Positions 1 to 9,433 of a DNA stretch of 64,000 nucleotides are shown here, one piece after another; position 1 is the first letter of the stretch, and each line of letters starts with the position of its first letter. Origin of the DNA: Rhodopseudomonas julia (lineage in GTDB: Bacteria; Pseudomonadota; Alphaproteobacteria; Rhizobiales; Afifellaceae). The stretch lies in contig NZ_JAUSUK010000001.1 of the NCBI RefSeq assembly GCF_030813515.1, positions 310,001 through 374,000 on the forward strand. The letters are read 5' to 3'. The position numbers and the translations under genes are program-made. A model generated the notes under the pieces. That model did no database searches. It saw only the letters and a program-made list of their open reading frames with translations, and had not been told where the DNA came from.

Positions 1-124
1 CCGCCGACATTCCCGTCAAAGCGGCGATGCGGATGAAAGCGCGACGGCTCAAGCGTCCACGCGCCATCAGATCCTGCGCTTCCAAAGCCTTGGGGTGCGG
101 CCGCATCTCGGTCTCACGCGTCAT
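1..124 (-). CDS. N-terminus of an exported protein, probably an ABC transporter substrate-binding protein (partial)
   Basis: Only the first 41 codons lie in the window; the gene runs off the left edge. The start is ATG at 124. The peptide has a short polar leader, then residues 27-40 read SRRAFIRIAALTGM, a twin-arginine (Tat)-like signal with RR followed by a hydrophobic stretch. Such leaders, including a preceding segment like ALEAQDLMARGRL, are common on periplasmic solute-binding proteins of peptide, polyamine or betaine ABC transporters in Hyphomicrobiales. The substrate-binding assignment is inference from the leader only; any Tat-exported protein would fit. Confidence 0.5.
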   Translation of the reverse strand, partial: MTRETEMRPHPKALEAQDLMARGRLSRRAFIRIAALTGMSA

Positions 125-507
125 GACAATGCTCACTCTTTCTCCGCCTCAGCGGCACATCACCGGCGGGCGACGACGCCCGGCAAAAGCTCCCGGGCGG
201 CAACAGGCAGGGCCAAGGAGCAACAGTCTTCCTGGACAGCAAATTTAGCACGGCTGTGACGGGAATCATCTGGCTCGCCATGCCCGCTTGCAAGTTACGG
301 GCAAGGCCCGGCCGCAATGGGGCGTTCCGGCACAAAAGCTTCTTGCCCGCTTCACGCATCACGTCTAGCGCAAAAACTTGCATCCTTGGCCCGCAGCCAA
401 CGGGACACTCGTGCCGAGGGAGGTCGGACGGGACCGGCACATCACTTGCTTGACCGAGAGAACATGAACGCCCTCCCCCGTCTCACAAAAACGGCTCAGA
501 ACCTCAC
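125..507. other. Intergenic region between divergent genes
   Basis: 383 bp between the exported protein (leftward) and yitT (rightward). It should hold both promoters, but I see no convincing -35/-10 pair. A 15-codon ORF at 464-511 (ATG, product MNALPRLTKTAQNLT) ends in TGA that overlaps the yitT ATG as ATGA. It could couple translation to yitT, which has only a weak Shine-Dalgarno sequence of its own. No other gene seen. Confidence 0.4.
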
Positions 508-1122
508 ATGACAGATCAGCCTCCTGCTCATAAGCACCGGCTCTACGAAGATGCTCTGGCGCTCCTGATCGGCACGCTGCTCGTAGCACTCGGCCTTTCG
601 ATTTATTCGACGGCGACGCTTCTGACGGGCTCGACCGCAGGCATCTCGCTTCTCATCCAATACGCGACGGGGATTCCGTTTCCGATCGTCTTCTTCGTCG
701 TAAACCTGCCCTTCTATGCGCTCGCCGTCGGGCGCATGGGATGGCGCTTCACGATAGCGACCTTCATCGCCGTCGGGCTCGTCTCGCTGTTTGCGCGTCT
801 GACACCGCAATGGATCGCGATTGGCGAGATCAATTCGCTTTATGCCTCAATCATGGGCGGCATCCTCATCGGCACAGGGCTCCTGGCGCTCTTTCGCCAC
901 CGCGCCGGTCTCGGCGGCGTCAACATCCTATCGGTCTACCTGCAGGACAATTACGGACTGCGGGCGGGCTATGTGCAGCTCGCCATCGACGCGACGATCA
1001 TGATCGTCGCGCTTTTCGTCGTCGATGCCGATCGGGTGCTTCTGTCGCTGCTCGGCGCTGCCGTGCTCAATTTCATCCTCGCCATCAACCACCGGCCAGG
1101 CCGGTATGTCGGCGTGAGCTGA
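508..1122 (+). CDS. YitT family membrane protein (short form)
   Basis: 204-residue polytopic inner-membrane protein of the YitT/DUF161 family. It has about five to six hydrophobic segments (roughly residues 14-35, 50-70, 76-95, 106-126, 150-170 and 174-192) and the family-like pattern TLLTGSTAGISLLIQY near the N-terminus and RAGLGGVNILSVYLQ in the middle. Typical Firmicute YitT proteins add a C-terminal DUF2179 domain, which is absent here, as in many proteobacterial members. Function in proteobacteria is not established. The ATG at 508 overlaps the stop of a small upstream ORF. The gene ends back to back with the convergent RNase T2 gene, with no intervening base. Confidence 0.8.
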   Translation: MTDQPPAHKHRLYEDALALLIGTLLVALGLSIYSTATLLTGSTAGISLLIQYATGIPFPIVFFVVNLPFYALAVGRMGWRFTIATFIAVGLVSLFARLTPQWIAIGEINSLYASIMGGILIGTGLLALFRHRAGLGGVNILSVYLQDNYGLRAGYVQLAIDATIMIVALFVVDADRVLLSLLGAAVLNFILAINHRPGRYVGVS

Positions 1123-2223
1123 TCATTCCACTTTGACGACCAGACCGCCGGCGCAGCTCTCATCGCGGCTCGAGGTCGCCGCAGGCGGAGCCGCTTCGAT
1201 CAGCTTCGCGAGATCTGGCTTCTCATCGATCCGGCCCGTGAGAGAAATCCACAATTCGGTGATGTCGCCAGTCGCCTCATCGCAGCGCACGATGACGCGC
1301 TTGCCCGCGCCCTCCCCAAAAGAGCGGTCGAAGGCGTCCTCGATCTCATCGCGCGAGAGCTTCTTGCCGGCATTTCGGGCAAACAGCTCCCAGACCTGCG
1401 AATTGTTGAGCTGCGTCATCAGGAGCAGCGATTCGCCGTAATACTCGTTAGGGTCGGAATCGAAGTCGTCGCCGGTCACATCGTCTTCGTAACAAGTGCC
1501 GTGCTTGCTCCATTCATGGCGATGCAGTCCCGACTGAACGCCCGGCATGACAACGGCTAGGGCCGCAAGAAGATCTGGATCAAGCTCTATCGTCTCTGCC
1601 GACGGCCGGTTCTGTGTGCAGGAGACGGCAGGGCCCGGATCGCAATAGCAGGGATAGATCGCCTTGTCGGAGAGGTTGTCCGGCCAAAGACCGTGCAGCG
1701 AAAAATGCAGGGCATCGAAGCGGCCAGGCCGGAGAAGTAGGCATTCCGGCTTGTCCTGCCCAACCTCGGTCTTGCAAAAGCCCGGCTGCCAGGAGGCCGC
1801 CAGCACATATCCGAGACTGTCGGGGGCAAAGCCGCTTTCCACCTCCGCGGGCGTGCCATCCGCTCCGGCGGCGTCTTGCGCGGGCTCGGCCCCGGCTTTG
1901 GGCGACAGAGCCTCGCGGACGAGAGCCGTTTGAGGTGCGAAAACGCCGCAATCCATCGGCACCCAACGCGCCTCGCTCTCCGGCGCTCCCGGCACCTCGA
2001 CACGGTAATGCGTGCCCGGCGTGTCGTTGCGCGCCAGCATCTTGTAGGCGCGCATAGTCTCCAGCCGGACCCCGCCCGGATTGTCGCTCGCCTTTTTCTT
2101 CGTCGCCTCGCAGGCCTTCAAGGCGATGAAATAGCCCTCAAGGTCGACCTGCTGGGCGAGCGCCGGTCGGCCCATACCCAGCCACAGGCACAGGAGCGCA
2201 AAAAGCACGACGATCTTCCGCAT
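1123..2223 (-). CDS. Ribonuclease T2 family protein, exported
   Basis: Secreted or periplasmic endoribonuclease of the T2 family. Both catalytic signatures are present: CAS I, SLHGLWPDN (about residues 175-183), and CAS II, HEWSKHGTC (about 236-244), each with its catalytic histidine. Cysteines able to form the usual disulfides surround them. An N-terminal signal peptide (MRKIVVLFALLCLW ... ALAQ) is followed by about 110 residues that are not part of the RNase domain, which begins near residue 139; this extension is unusual and has a low-complexity Ala/Gly/Glu segment. I chose the ATG at 2223 because GAGGA lies 6 bases upstream; the reading frame continues to a GTG at 2241. Likely role: RNA scavenging outside the cytoplasm. 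Confidence 0.9.
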   Translation of the reverse strand: MRKIVVLFALLCLWLGMGRPALAQQVDLEGYFIALKACEATKKKASDNPGGVRLETMRAYKMLARNDTPGTHYRVEVPGAPESEARWVPMDCGVFAPQTALVREALSPKAGAEPAQDAAGADGTPAEVESGFAPDSLGYVLAASWQPGFCKTEVGQDKPECLLLRPGRFDALHFSLHGLWPDNLSDKAIYPCYCDPGPAVSCTQNRPSAETIELDPDLLAALAVVMPGVQSGLHRHEWSKHGTCYEDDVTGDDFDSDPNEYYGESLLLMTQLNNSQVWELFARNAGKKLSRDEIEDAFDRSFGEGAGKRVIVRCDEATGDITELWISLTGRIDEKPDLAKLIEAAPPAATSSRDESCAGGLVVKVE

Positions 2224-2314
2224 CATCCGTCCTCGGTTCACCTCGTCTCTGCCAGCGCCTCAGCATAGGGCGTGGCGCGTGTCAGCTCCGTGAAGCGTCG
2301 CAGTCGACATGACA

Positions 2315-2341
2315 AGGCCGCCGGGGAGCGCCCGGCGGCCT
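2315..2341 (-). terminator. Strong hairpin downstream of the DUF992 gene
   Basis: Perfect 11-bp stem: 2315-2325 pairs with 2331-2341 around a 5-base loop (GAGCG). It lies 21 bp after the DUF992 stop and before the start of the RNase T2 gene. There is no good U-tract on the minus strand, so termination strength is uncertain. Confidence 0.6.
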
Positions 2342-2361
2342 GAAAAACCCGGCGCGCAAAA

Positions 2362-2841
2362 TTACTGGATGAGCGGACGCAGCGTGAACGACTGGAACCC
2401 GACTGCAAGGTTCAGGCCCTTCTGCGCCTGCACGCTCAAAGGCTGCAGGGCGTAGCTCTTGTTGGAACCACCGATCAGGACATTGGCGCCGACACCGCCA
2501 CCGACGGTCGCCTCCGCGCCGACACCGGCATATTCGCCCGCCAGCGCGCCACGCGTATAGGCGTCACGCGTCGGCGCAAGAACCAGCCATTTGATGAAGC
2601 TCTCCTTGGTCACACCGACGTCGAGGCCGAACTTCTTGACCGTGCCGGCATAGGCCTCCTGCGGCCCGCCCTCGCGCGGCGTGAAGGTGCAGGTCAGCTC
2701 CTTGGACGAGCCGATGATGAAGCCGGTACCGCCTTCCACCGTGCAATCGAGCGCGCCGATCTCCACGCGATCCTGCGCCGAGGCAACGCTTGGGATGGCA
2801 AGACCTGCGGCGAGCAGAAGCGTGGTCAGAACCTTTTTCAT
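2362..2841 (-). CDS. DUF992 domain-containing exported protein
   Basis: 159-residue exported protein of the DUF992 family, common in Hyphomicrobiales and of unknown function. The signal peptide is MKKVLTTLLLAAGLAIPSVA with a cut expected after ASA. The mature part contains two cysteines (around residues 32 and 50) likely to form a disulfide, and a glycine-rich stretch near residue 115 (GVGAEATVGGGVGANVLIGG) typical of the family. The start at 2841 is fixed by AAGGAG about 8 bases upstream and by the signal peptide; the open frame continues upstream but has no support. Confidence 0.88.
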   Translation of the reverse strand: MKKVLTTLLLAAGLAIPSVASAQDRVEIGALDCTVEGGTGFIIGSSKELTCTFTPREGGPQEAYAGTVKKFGLDVGVTKESFIKWLVLAPTRDAYTRGALAGEYAGVGAEATVGGGVGANVLIGGSNKSYALQPLSVQAQKGLNLAVGFQSFTLRPLIQ

Positions 2842-3020
2842 CACGAAATCTCCTTGAAAAATGGCGCCGGAGGGCGCCCGTCGCTGCGCCAACGCAGGCC
2901 GGCGCGCACCGTTCCGGAGCGATTTACGACCAGACACCGGATCAAATATGGCGGGGCGCCCCTTGCCGGCGGCAGGCGGAGGTGTTTCATGCGGTCGGCA
3001 AAGCAAGTGCGAGATCGAAG

Positions 3021-4025
3021 ATGGCGAAACTGCAAGAGCTTCTTGCCCGCAAAGACGTCCTCATGGCGGACGGCGCGACCGGCACAAACCTCTTTCAGAT
3101 GGGACTGACGGCCGGCGACCCGCCAGAATTGTGGAACGCGGACCATCCCGACCGGATCCGCAAGCTGCATGACGGGTTCCTCGGCGCGGGCTCCGACATC
3201 ATCCTCACCAATACCTTTGGTGCCAATCGCTTCCGGATGAAGCTGCACAACGCCCAGGACCGCGTCTTCGAGCTCAACAAGCTTGCCGCGGAGATCGCGC
3301 GCGAAGCCGCCGACGCGACCGGGCGCGAGATCGTCGTCGCCGGCTCGATGGGGCCGACCGGCGAGCTCTTCACCCCGCTCGGCGAATTGACGATGGACGC
3401 GGCGATCGAAGCCTTCACCGAGCAGGCCAAGGGGCTGAAGGCAGGCGGTGCCGATATTTGCTGGATCGAGACGATGTCGTCGGTCGAAGAGATCCGTGCC
3501 GCCGCCCAGGGCGCCATCAATGCCGGCATGCCCTACACCGCGACGGCGAGCTTCGATACGGCCGGACGCACCATGATGGGGCTGAAGCCGGAGGATCTCG
3601 CGAAAGCATTCGACGGCCTGTCACAGGCGCCAGAGGCTTTCGGCGCCAATTGCGGTGTGGGCGCCTCGGATCTTCTCGTCTCCGTTCTCGCCATGGAGGC
3701 GCAGAAGAACGGCTTCACGGTGATCGCCAAGGCCAATTGCGGCATCCCGCAAGTGAAGGGCGATCATGTGCATTATTCCGGCACACCGGAATTGATGGCG
3801 AGCTACACCCATCTCGCCATGGATGCCGGCGCACGCATCGTCGGCGGTTGCTGTGGCACCACGCCGGAACATCTCGTCGCCATCCGCACAGCCATCGACA
3901 GCCACAATCGCGGCGATCGTCCGGACCGCGCCCATATCGAGGAGTTGATCGGCCCGCTCGTCGCTCCGCCGCGCGAGGACGGTGGCGAGGGCCGGCGACG
4001 CACAGGCCGGCGCGAACGCGCCTGA
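3021..4025 (+). CDS. bmt: Homocysteine S-methyltransferase family protein (annotated in relatives as betaine-homocysteine methyltransferase, Bmt)
   Basis: 334-residue cytoplasmic protein of the PF02574 homocysteine S-methyltransferase family. It opens with VLMADGATGTNLFQMGL, the homocysteine-site motif also seen in the N-terminal module of MetH. The zinc-binding cysteines are in GANCGVG (about residue 210) and GGCCGTTPEH (about 275). Family members transfer a methyl group to homocysteine to give methionine, using betaine directly or a methyl-corrinoid partner. The C-terminus ends in an Arg/Gly-rich tail (GGEGRRRTGRRERA) outside the catalytic barrel. Similar tails occur on the MttB, MtgA and RACE proteins at 18.7-26.5 kb, so this enzyme may work with that corrinoid system. 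The frame is open upstream to 2790, but ATG 3021 matches the family start. Confidence 0.85.
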   Translation: MAKLQELLARKDVLMADGATGTNLFQMGLTAGDPPELWNADHPDRIRKLHDGFLGAGSDIILTNTFGANRFRMKLHNAQDRVFELNKLAAEIAREAADATGREIVVAGSMGPTGELFTPLGELTMDAAIEAFTEQAKGLKAGGADICWIETMSSVEEIRAAAQGAINAGMPYTATASFDTAGRTMMGLKPEDLAKAFDGLSQAPEAFGANCGVGASDLLVSVLAMEAQKNGFTVIAKANCGIPQVKGDHVHYSGTPELMASYTHLAMDAGARIVGGCCGTTPEHLVAIRTAIDSHNRGDRPDRAHIEELIGPLVAPPREDGGEGRRRTGRRERA

Positions 4026-4055
4026 CGTCGCCACTCCTTCGGGGTCATATGCAAA

Positions 4056-4080
4056 GAGGCGCCGTTTCGGACGACGCCTC
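4056..4080. terminator. Bidirectional hairpin between bmt and ialB
   Basis: GAGGCG (4056-4061) pairs with CGCCTC (4075-4080), with a further CGT/ACG pairing inside and one mismatch. It lies between the convergent bmt and ialB genes. On the minus strand it is followed by TTTGC, a weak U-tract. Confidence 0.5.
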
Positions 4081-4135
4081 AACCACCGTGTGAGCCGCCG
4101 CGCCTTCCGGCTGCCGCGGAGACATCCAGGAAAGT

Positions 4136-4639
4136 TCAGGGAAGCTCGGCGTAGCCGTCTTTGAAGCCGGCAAGCGCGATCGGAATGCCGATCCCCTCCT
4201 CCGGCGTCTGAAAGATGATGAACGTCGCGTTCGTGCCGTTCTCCATCTTGTTCAAGAGATCATCATCCATGATGACCTCCGCCACGCAGCCATTGGGCAG
4301 GCAGCGTACGAAACCGGCAGAGCCCAGATCATCGTCATCGATCCTGAGGCCGAGGCCTCGCGGCAGAAGCACGCCGAGCGGCGCCAGAACACGCAGGATA
4401 CGGGCCTGCTTGTCGGCGGTCTTCAAGACGATCACCGTGAGGCCGACATTCGGTCGGTCTTCGGCCGTGACGAACTGCATCACGACACATTGTTCGTTCT
4501 GCGCGCCGGGAGGGGTGTCGCATCGCACCTCCCAGTCACCATGCTTGGACTTGACGGTGCCCTGGGCTTCGGCCGCGGCCGGAAGCAAGACGGCAGCCCC
4601 AAGAATTAGAGCGGACAGCAGGAAAGCGGGAAAGCGCAA
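4136..4639 (-). CDS. ialB: Invasion associated locus B (IalB) family protein
   Basis: 167-residue exported protein of the IalB family. The signal peptide (residues 1-25, hydrophobic core LLSALILGAAVLLP) precedes the family pattern HGDWEVRCD ... EQCVVMQ. It also has a conserved pair of cysteines in RCLPNGCVAEV and the closing GxxxG-type segment IALAGFKDGYAEL. IalB proteins are periplasmic; in Bartonella the locus is tied to erythrocyte invasion, but most Hyphomicrobiales carry a copy beside the cox operon with no known role. The start is TTG at 4639 (AGAAGG 10 bases upstream); no in-frame ATG precedes the signal peptide. Confidence 0.88.
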   Translation of the reverse strand: MRFPAFLLSALILGAAVLLPAAAEAQGTVKSKHGDWEVRCDTPPGAQNEQCVVMQFVTAEDRPNVGLTVIVLKTADKQARILRVLAPLGVLLPRGLGLRIDDDDLGSAGFVRCLPNGCVAEVIMDDDLLNKMENGTNATFIIFQTPEEGIGIPIALAGFKDGYAELP

Positions 4640-4945
4640 CTGAGATCAACCTTCTCAAGGTGGCGGGCCCCGACCGCCGGTTCCGAATCGGGATTGAGCG
4701 GTACCAGACCGCCGATGGCCATTCAAGAAATGGCTGCGTACAGCATCGCCTCTTGAGCCGCAGGCCAAAATGCCGCACATGATGGCGAAAATGCCGCAGA
4801 CGTGCGGAAGTTGGCCTCCCTGGCATTGACGGAGTTTGGTTCTGTTCCAAACAAACCTTGCAGCAAAGGCCGTTTCTTGCACTGGCTGGTGAACGGACCC
4901 CGCCTAGATGGTCTTTCTGTGGCGGAGAAAGATGAAGAGGTGTTC
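4640..4945. promoter_or_regulatory. Divergent control region between ialB and ctaC
   Basis: 306 bp. AAAATGCCGCA occurs twice, at 4767-4777 and 4788-4798, exactly 21 bp apart, so on one face of the helix. An inverted repeat GTTTGG-7-CCAAAC lies at 4834-4852. These look like sites for two different regulators or for activator plus repressor of the oxidase operon. A five-codon ORF (4932-4949, MKRCS) contains the ctaC Shine-Dalgarno and overlaps its start as ATGA. No protein gene seen. Confidence 0.45.
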
Positions 4946-5869
4946 ATGAGAGCTCTGGCTCGAACTTTCGGCGCATTGTCGGGGCTTTTCGCCCTCGGTT
5001 CACAGGCGCTGGCCCAGCCGGTCGACAGCGGACCGTTCAATTGGCAGGTCAATCTGCAGGAAGCAGCGAGTGAAGTCGCACAATATGTCGACTGGTTCGC
5101 CTGGTACACGCTTGCCATCATGCTGGCGGTCTGCGTTTTCGTCTTCGGGCTGATGGCCTGGTGCGCCGTCCGCTTCAACGCCAAGCGCAATCCCGAGCCC
5201 GCCCGCTTCGCCCATAACACCACAATCGAAGTTCTGTGGACGGTGCTGCCGGTTCTGATCCTCGTTCTGATCGCCGTTCCGTCTTTCAGGCTGCTCTACG
5301 GCCAGTTCGATCCCTCGAAAATCTACTCGGAATACAATCCCGAGACGGACAAGTTCCTCACCGTCAAAGTCACCGGGCACCAATGGTATTGGGGCTACGA
5401 ATATGGCGTCGACGATGACAGCAAGTCGAACGGCATCACCGACGAGATCAGCTTTCAGGCCTTCATGATCCCGGATGAGGATCTGCCGGAGAACGGTGTG
5501 CGCAACCTCTCCGTCGACAACCCCGTGGTGGTGCCTGTCGACACCTTCGTGCGCGTCCAGGTGACGTCTGCCGACGTCATCCATTCCTTCGCCATGCCCC
5601 CCTTCGGCATCAAGATCGATGCAGTGCCCGGCCGCCTCAACGAGACCTACTTCAAGGCCAACCGCGAAGGCCTCTTCTACGGCCAGTGCTCGGAATTGTG
5701 CGGCAAGGATCACGCCTTCATGCCGATCGCCATGCGCGTCGTCTCCAAGGAGCAATTCCAGCAATGGGCGAGCCAGGCTGTGGATGACATCGAGGGGGCC
5801 AACCAGTCTCTCGCCCAGGCGATCGAACGGGAAAACCAGGCCAACGACGACAAGGTGGCGCTGCGCTGA
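4946..5869 (+). CDS. ctaC: Cytochrome c oxidase subunit II
   Basis: 307-residue subunit II of the aa3-type oxidase; carries the CuA centre that receives electrons from cytochrome c. A signal peptide (MRALARTFGALSGLFALGS) precedes two transmembrane helices (about residues 55-78 and 97-115) and a periplasmic cupredoxin domain. CuA ligands are visible in HSFAMPPFG and GQCSELCGKDHAFMPIAM. The aromatic electron-entry patch is HQWYWGYEY. The start at 4946 is preceded by GAAGAGG; a longer frame to 4802 lacks a signal peptide. It is the first gene of the cox operon, 36 bp before ctaD. Confidence 0.97.
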   Translation: MRALARTFGALSGLFALGSQALAQPVDSGPFNWQVNLQEAASEVAQYVDWFAWYTLAIMLAVCVFVFGLMAWCAVRFNAKRNPEPARFAHNTTIEVLWTVLPVLILVLIAVPSFRLLYGQFDPSKIYSEYNPETDKFLTVKVTGHQWYWGYEYGVDDDSKSNGITDEISFQAFMIPDEDLPENGVRNLSVDNPVVVPVDTFVRVQVTSADVIHSFAMPPFGIKIDAVPGRLNETYFKANREGLFYGQCSELCGKDHAFMPIAMRVVSKEQFQQWASQAVDDIEGANQSLAQAIERENQANDDKVALR

Positions 5870-7555
<1,686 letters not shown>

Positions 7556-7565
7556 CGGCATGAGC

Positions 7566-7601
7566 GTCCGGCCCATCCCTTCGCGGGGCTGAGGGCCGGA
7601 C
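7566..7601. other. Stem-loop in the ctaD-ctaB intergenic gap
   Basis: GTCCGGCCC (7566-7574) pairs perfectly with GGGCCGGAC (7593-7601); further pairing is possible inside the 18-base loop. There is no T-run, so it may be an RNA processing or mRNA stability element setting the ratio of ctaCD to the assembly genes, rather than a full terminator. Confidence 0.5.
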
Positions 7602-7694
7602 CTCCGGCAAGCGGGCGATCCGCCTCTGCCTTGCGAACGGACCGGCCTGGCAAGGACGCAGGGCCGGCACCAGCAAGAAAACGACGAGGAATGC

Positions 7695-8639
7695 GTGGCC
7701 AGAGCAGCGAACGAGATGAGCCCGGCGGTTGATCCCGCCCTTATGATGACGGCGGAGCCCGCCGATTATTTCGCCCTGATGAAGCCTCGGGTAATGTCCC
7801 TCGTGATCTTCACCGCGCTCACCGGCATGGTGGTCGCGCCGGGGCATCTGCATCCGGTCCTCGCCGCGATCGGGGTCGTCGCCATCGCGGTCGGCGCCGG
7901 TGCCTCCGGTGTCCTCAACATGGCCTATGAGGTCGATATCGACGGGCTGATGAAGCGCACGCGCTCACGGCCGATCCCGATGGGCCGCGTCAGCACGGCG
8001 GAGGCCTATACGTTCGGCCTCACGCTCTCGATCTTCTCCGTGATGACGCTGGGGCTTGCCGTCAACTGGCTCGCAGCCGCACTTCTCGCCTTCACCATCT
8101 TCTTCTATGGCGTCATCTACACGATGTTTTTAAAGCGGTTTACCGCGCAGAACATCGTCATCGGCGGTGCGGCGGGCGCTCTCCCCCCGATGATCGGGTG
8201 GGCAGCCGTGACGGGCGACGTCACGCTTTATCCCGTTCTCCTCTTCCTCATCATTTTGTTGTGGACGCCACCGCATTTCTGGGCGCTCGCCCTCTTCGTG
8301 CAGGAGGATTACGGACGGGCCGGCGTGCCGATGCTGCCCAACACGCATGGCGAACGCGCCACACGGCGGCAGATCTTCGCCTATACGCTCATTCTCGCGC
8401 CGCTCGGGGTCGCACCCTTCGCACTCGGTTTTGCGAGCCCCTTCTACGGCGGGGCGGCGATCGTGCTCGGCGCCCTCTTCATCTTCCACGCCTTCAAGGT
8501 GCTGCGCGAGAAGGAAGCGGAGCATGGCGCGGCGAAGAAGGCCTTCGGCTATTCGATCATCTATCTCTTCGTGCTCTTCGCCATGCTGATGCTCGACACG
8601 GCGCTCTCCCCGACACTTGAGAGGCTTCTAAGCGCATGA
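7695..8639 (+). CDS. ctaB: Protoheme IX farnesyltransferase (heme O synthase)
   Basis: 314-residue UbiA-family membrane enzyme that transfers a farnesyl group to heme b to make heme o, precursor of heme a. It has about eight to nine transmembrane segments. The prenyl-diphosphate/Mg site is [19 protein letters not shown]; other family motifs are [10 protein letters not shown] and [13 protein letters not shown] with [13 protein letters not shown]. The start is GTG at 7695 with GAGGA 5 bases upstream; the next ATG is 21 bases in. Its TGA overlaps the ATG of the small CoxF gene (ATGA), indicating translational coupling. Confidence 0.96.
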   Translation: MARAANEMSPAVDPALMMTAEPADYFALMKPRVMSLVIFTALTGMVVAPGHLHPVLAAIGVVAIAVGAGASGVLNMAYEVDIDGLMKRTRSRPIPMGRVSTAEAYTFGLTLSIFSVMTLGLAVNWLAAALLAFTIFFYGVIYTMFLKRFTAQNIVIGGAAGALPPMIGWAAVTGDVTLYPVLLFLIILLWTPPHFWALALFVQEDYGRAGVPMLPNTHGERATRRQIFAYTLILAPLGVAPFALGFASPFYGGAAIVLGALFIFHAFKVLREKEAEHGAAKKAFGYSIIYLFVLFAMLMLDTALSPTLERLLSA

Positions 8640-8803
8640 GCAATATTTCCATGTCTGAAGACCGCATCCAGCTCACCGAAGAGCAGAAGCGCAGCCGGCG
8701 CCGCCGTTCGGTCGCCATCGGCCTCATTCTGGCGGCACTCGTGGTCGTCTTCTACGCCATCACCATCATTCGGATCGGACCCAACCTCGCGGGAGGCGGC
8801 TGA
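8636..8803 (+). CDS. coxF: Small CoxF-type membrane protein of the cox operon
   Basis: 55-codon gene with ATGA overlap to ctaB and TGATG overlap to ctaG. The product has a charged N-terminus ([20 protein letters not shown]), one transmembrane helix (about residues 26-45) and a short Gly-rich end. Position and shape match the single-span protein called CoxF in alphaproteobacterial cox operons, thought to assist oxidase assembly. It is too small for most ORF cut-offs and easily missed. Function is inferred from synteny. Confidence 0.82.
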   Translation: MSNISMSEDRIQLTEEQKRSRRRRSVAIGLILAALVVVFYAITIIRIGPNLAGGG

Positions 8804-9390
8804 TGGCTGGCAAGAAGAAGAATCGCGGCAACCTCTTCGTCGGCCTTGTTCTCGCCGGCGTCGCGGTCGGGATGGTGGGAGCCGCCTATGCGGCCGTACC
8901 GCTCTACTACATCTTCTGCTCGGTCACCGGCTATGGCGGCACCACACAGCGGGCCAGCGCCGGGTCGAACGAGATCGTCGACCGCGTCATCACCGTGCGG
9001 TTCGATTCCAACGTCGTCGGGCTGCCATGGAGCTTCAAGCCGGAGCAGGCTTCGATCCGCGCCAAGGTCGGCGAGACCTATTTCATCAAATACCGCGCCA
9101 AAAATCTCTCAGACCGCACGACGGTCGGCACGGCCGCATTCAACGTCGCGCCCGATCAGACCGGCGCCTATTTCAACAAGATCGCCTGCTTCTGCTTCAC
9201 CGAGCAGCGGCTGGAGCCTGGCGAAGAAGCGGAAATGCCGGTGCAGTTCTTCCTGGACCCGGCGCTCGTAAAAGACACGGACATGGATCCGATCACGACC
9301 GTCACCCTGTCCTACACATTCTACCCTGAGAAAAATCCGACGGAGCCGGTGGCGCAGGCGCCTTCCGACAAGCCGTCGGCGCAGCTGTAA
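8803..9390 (+). CDS. ctaG: Cytochrome c oxidase assembly protein CtaG (Cox11)
   Basis: 195-residue copper chaperone that delivers CuB to subunit I. It has one N-terminal transmembrane helix (about residues 12-32) followed by an exposed immunoglobulin-like domain. Family motifs are YYIFCSVTGYGGTTQRA after the helix and the copper-binding KIACFCFTEQRLEPGE (CFC) near residue 125. The C-terminal TLSYTFYP pattern is also conserved. Its ATG overlaps the preceding stop. 43 bp separate it from ctaE. Confidence 0.96.
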   Translation: MAGKKKNRGNLFVGLVLAGVAVGMVGAAYAAVPLYYIFCSVTGYGGTTQRASAGSNEIVDRVITVRFDSNVVGLPWSFKPEQASIRAKVGETYFIKYRAKNLSDRTTVGTAAFNVAPDQTGAYFNKIACFCFTEQRLEPGEEAEMPVQFFLDPALVKDTDMDPITTVTLSYTFYPEKNPTEPVAQAPSDKPSAQL

Positions 9391-9433
9391 CCAATCGGGC
9401 GCCTTAAGCGGCGATCCTGCAAGAGAGGAAACG

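Noticed and set aside
2842-3020. Possible SAM-responsive riboswitch (SAM-II type) upstream of the bmt-like gene
   Set aside because: The region is GC-rich with some pairing, but I could not find the conserved SAM-II core or pseudoknot bases, so it is not called.
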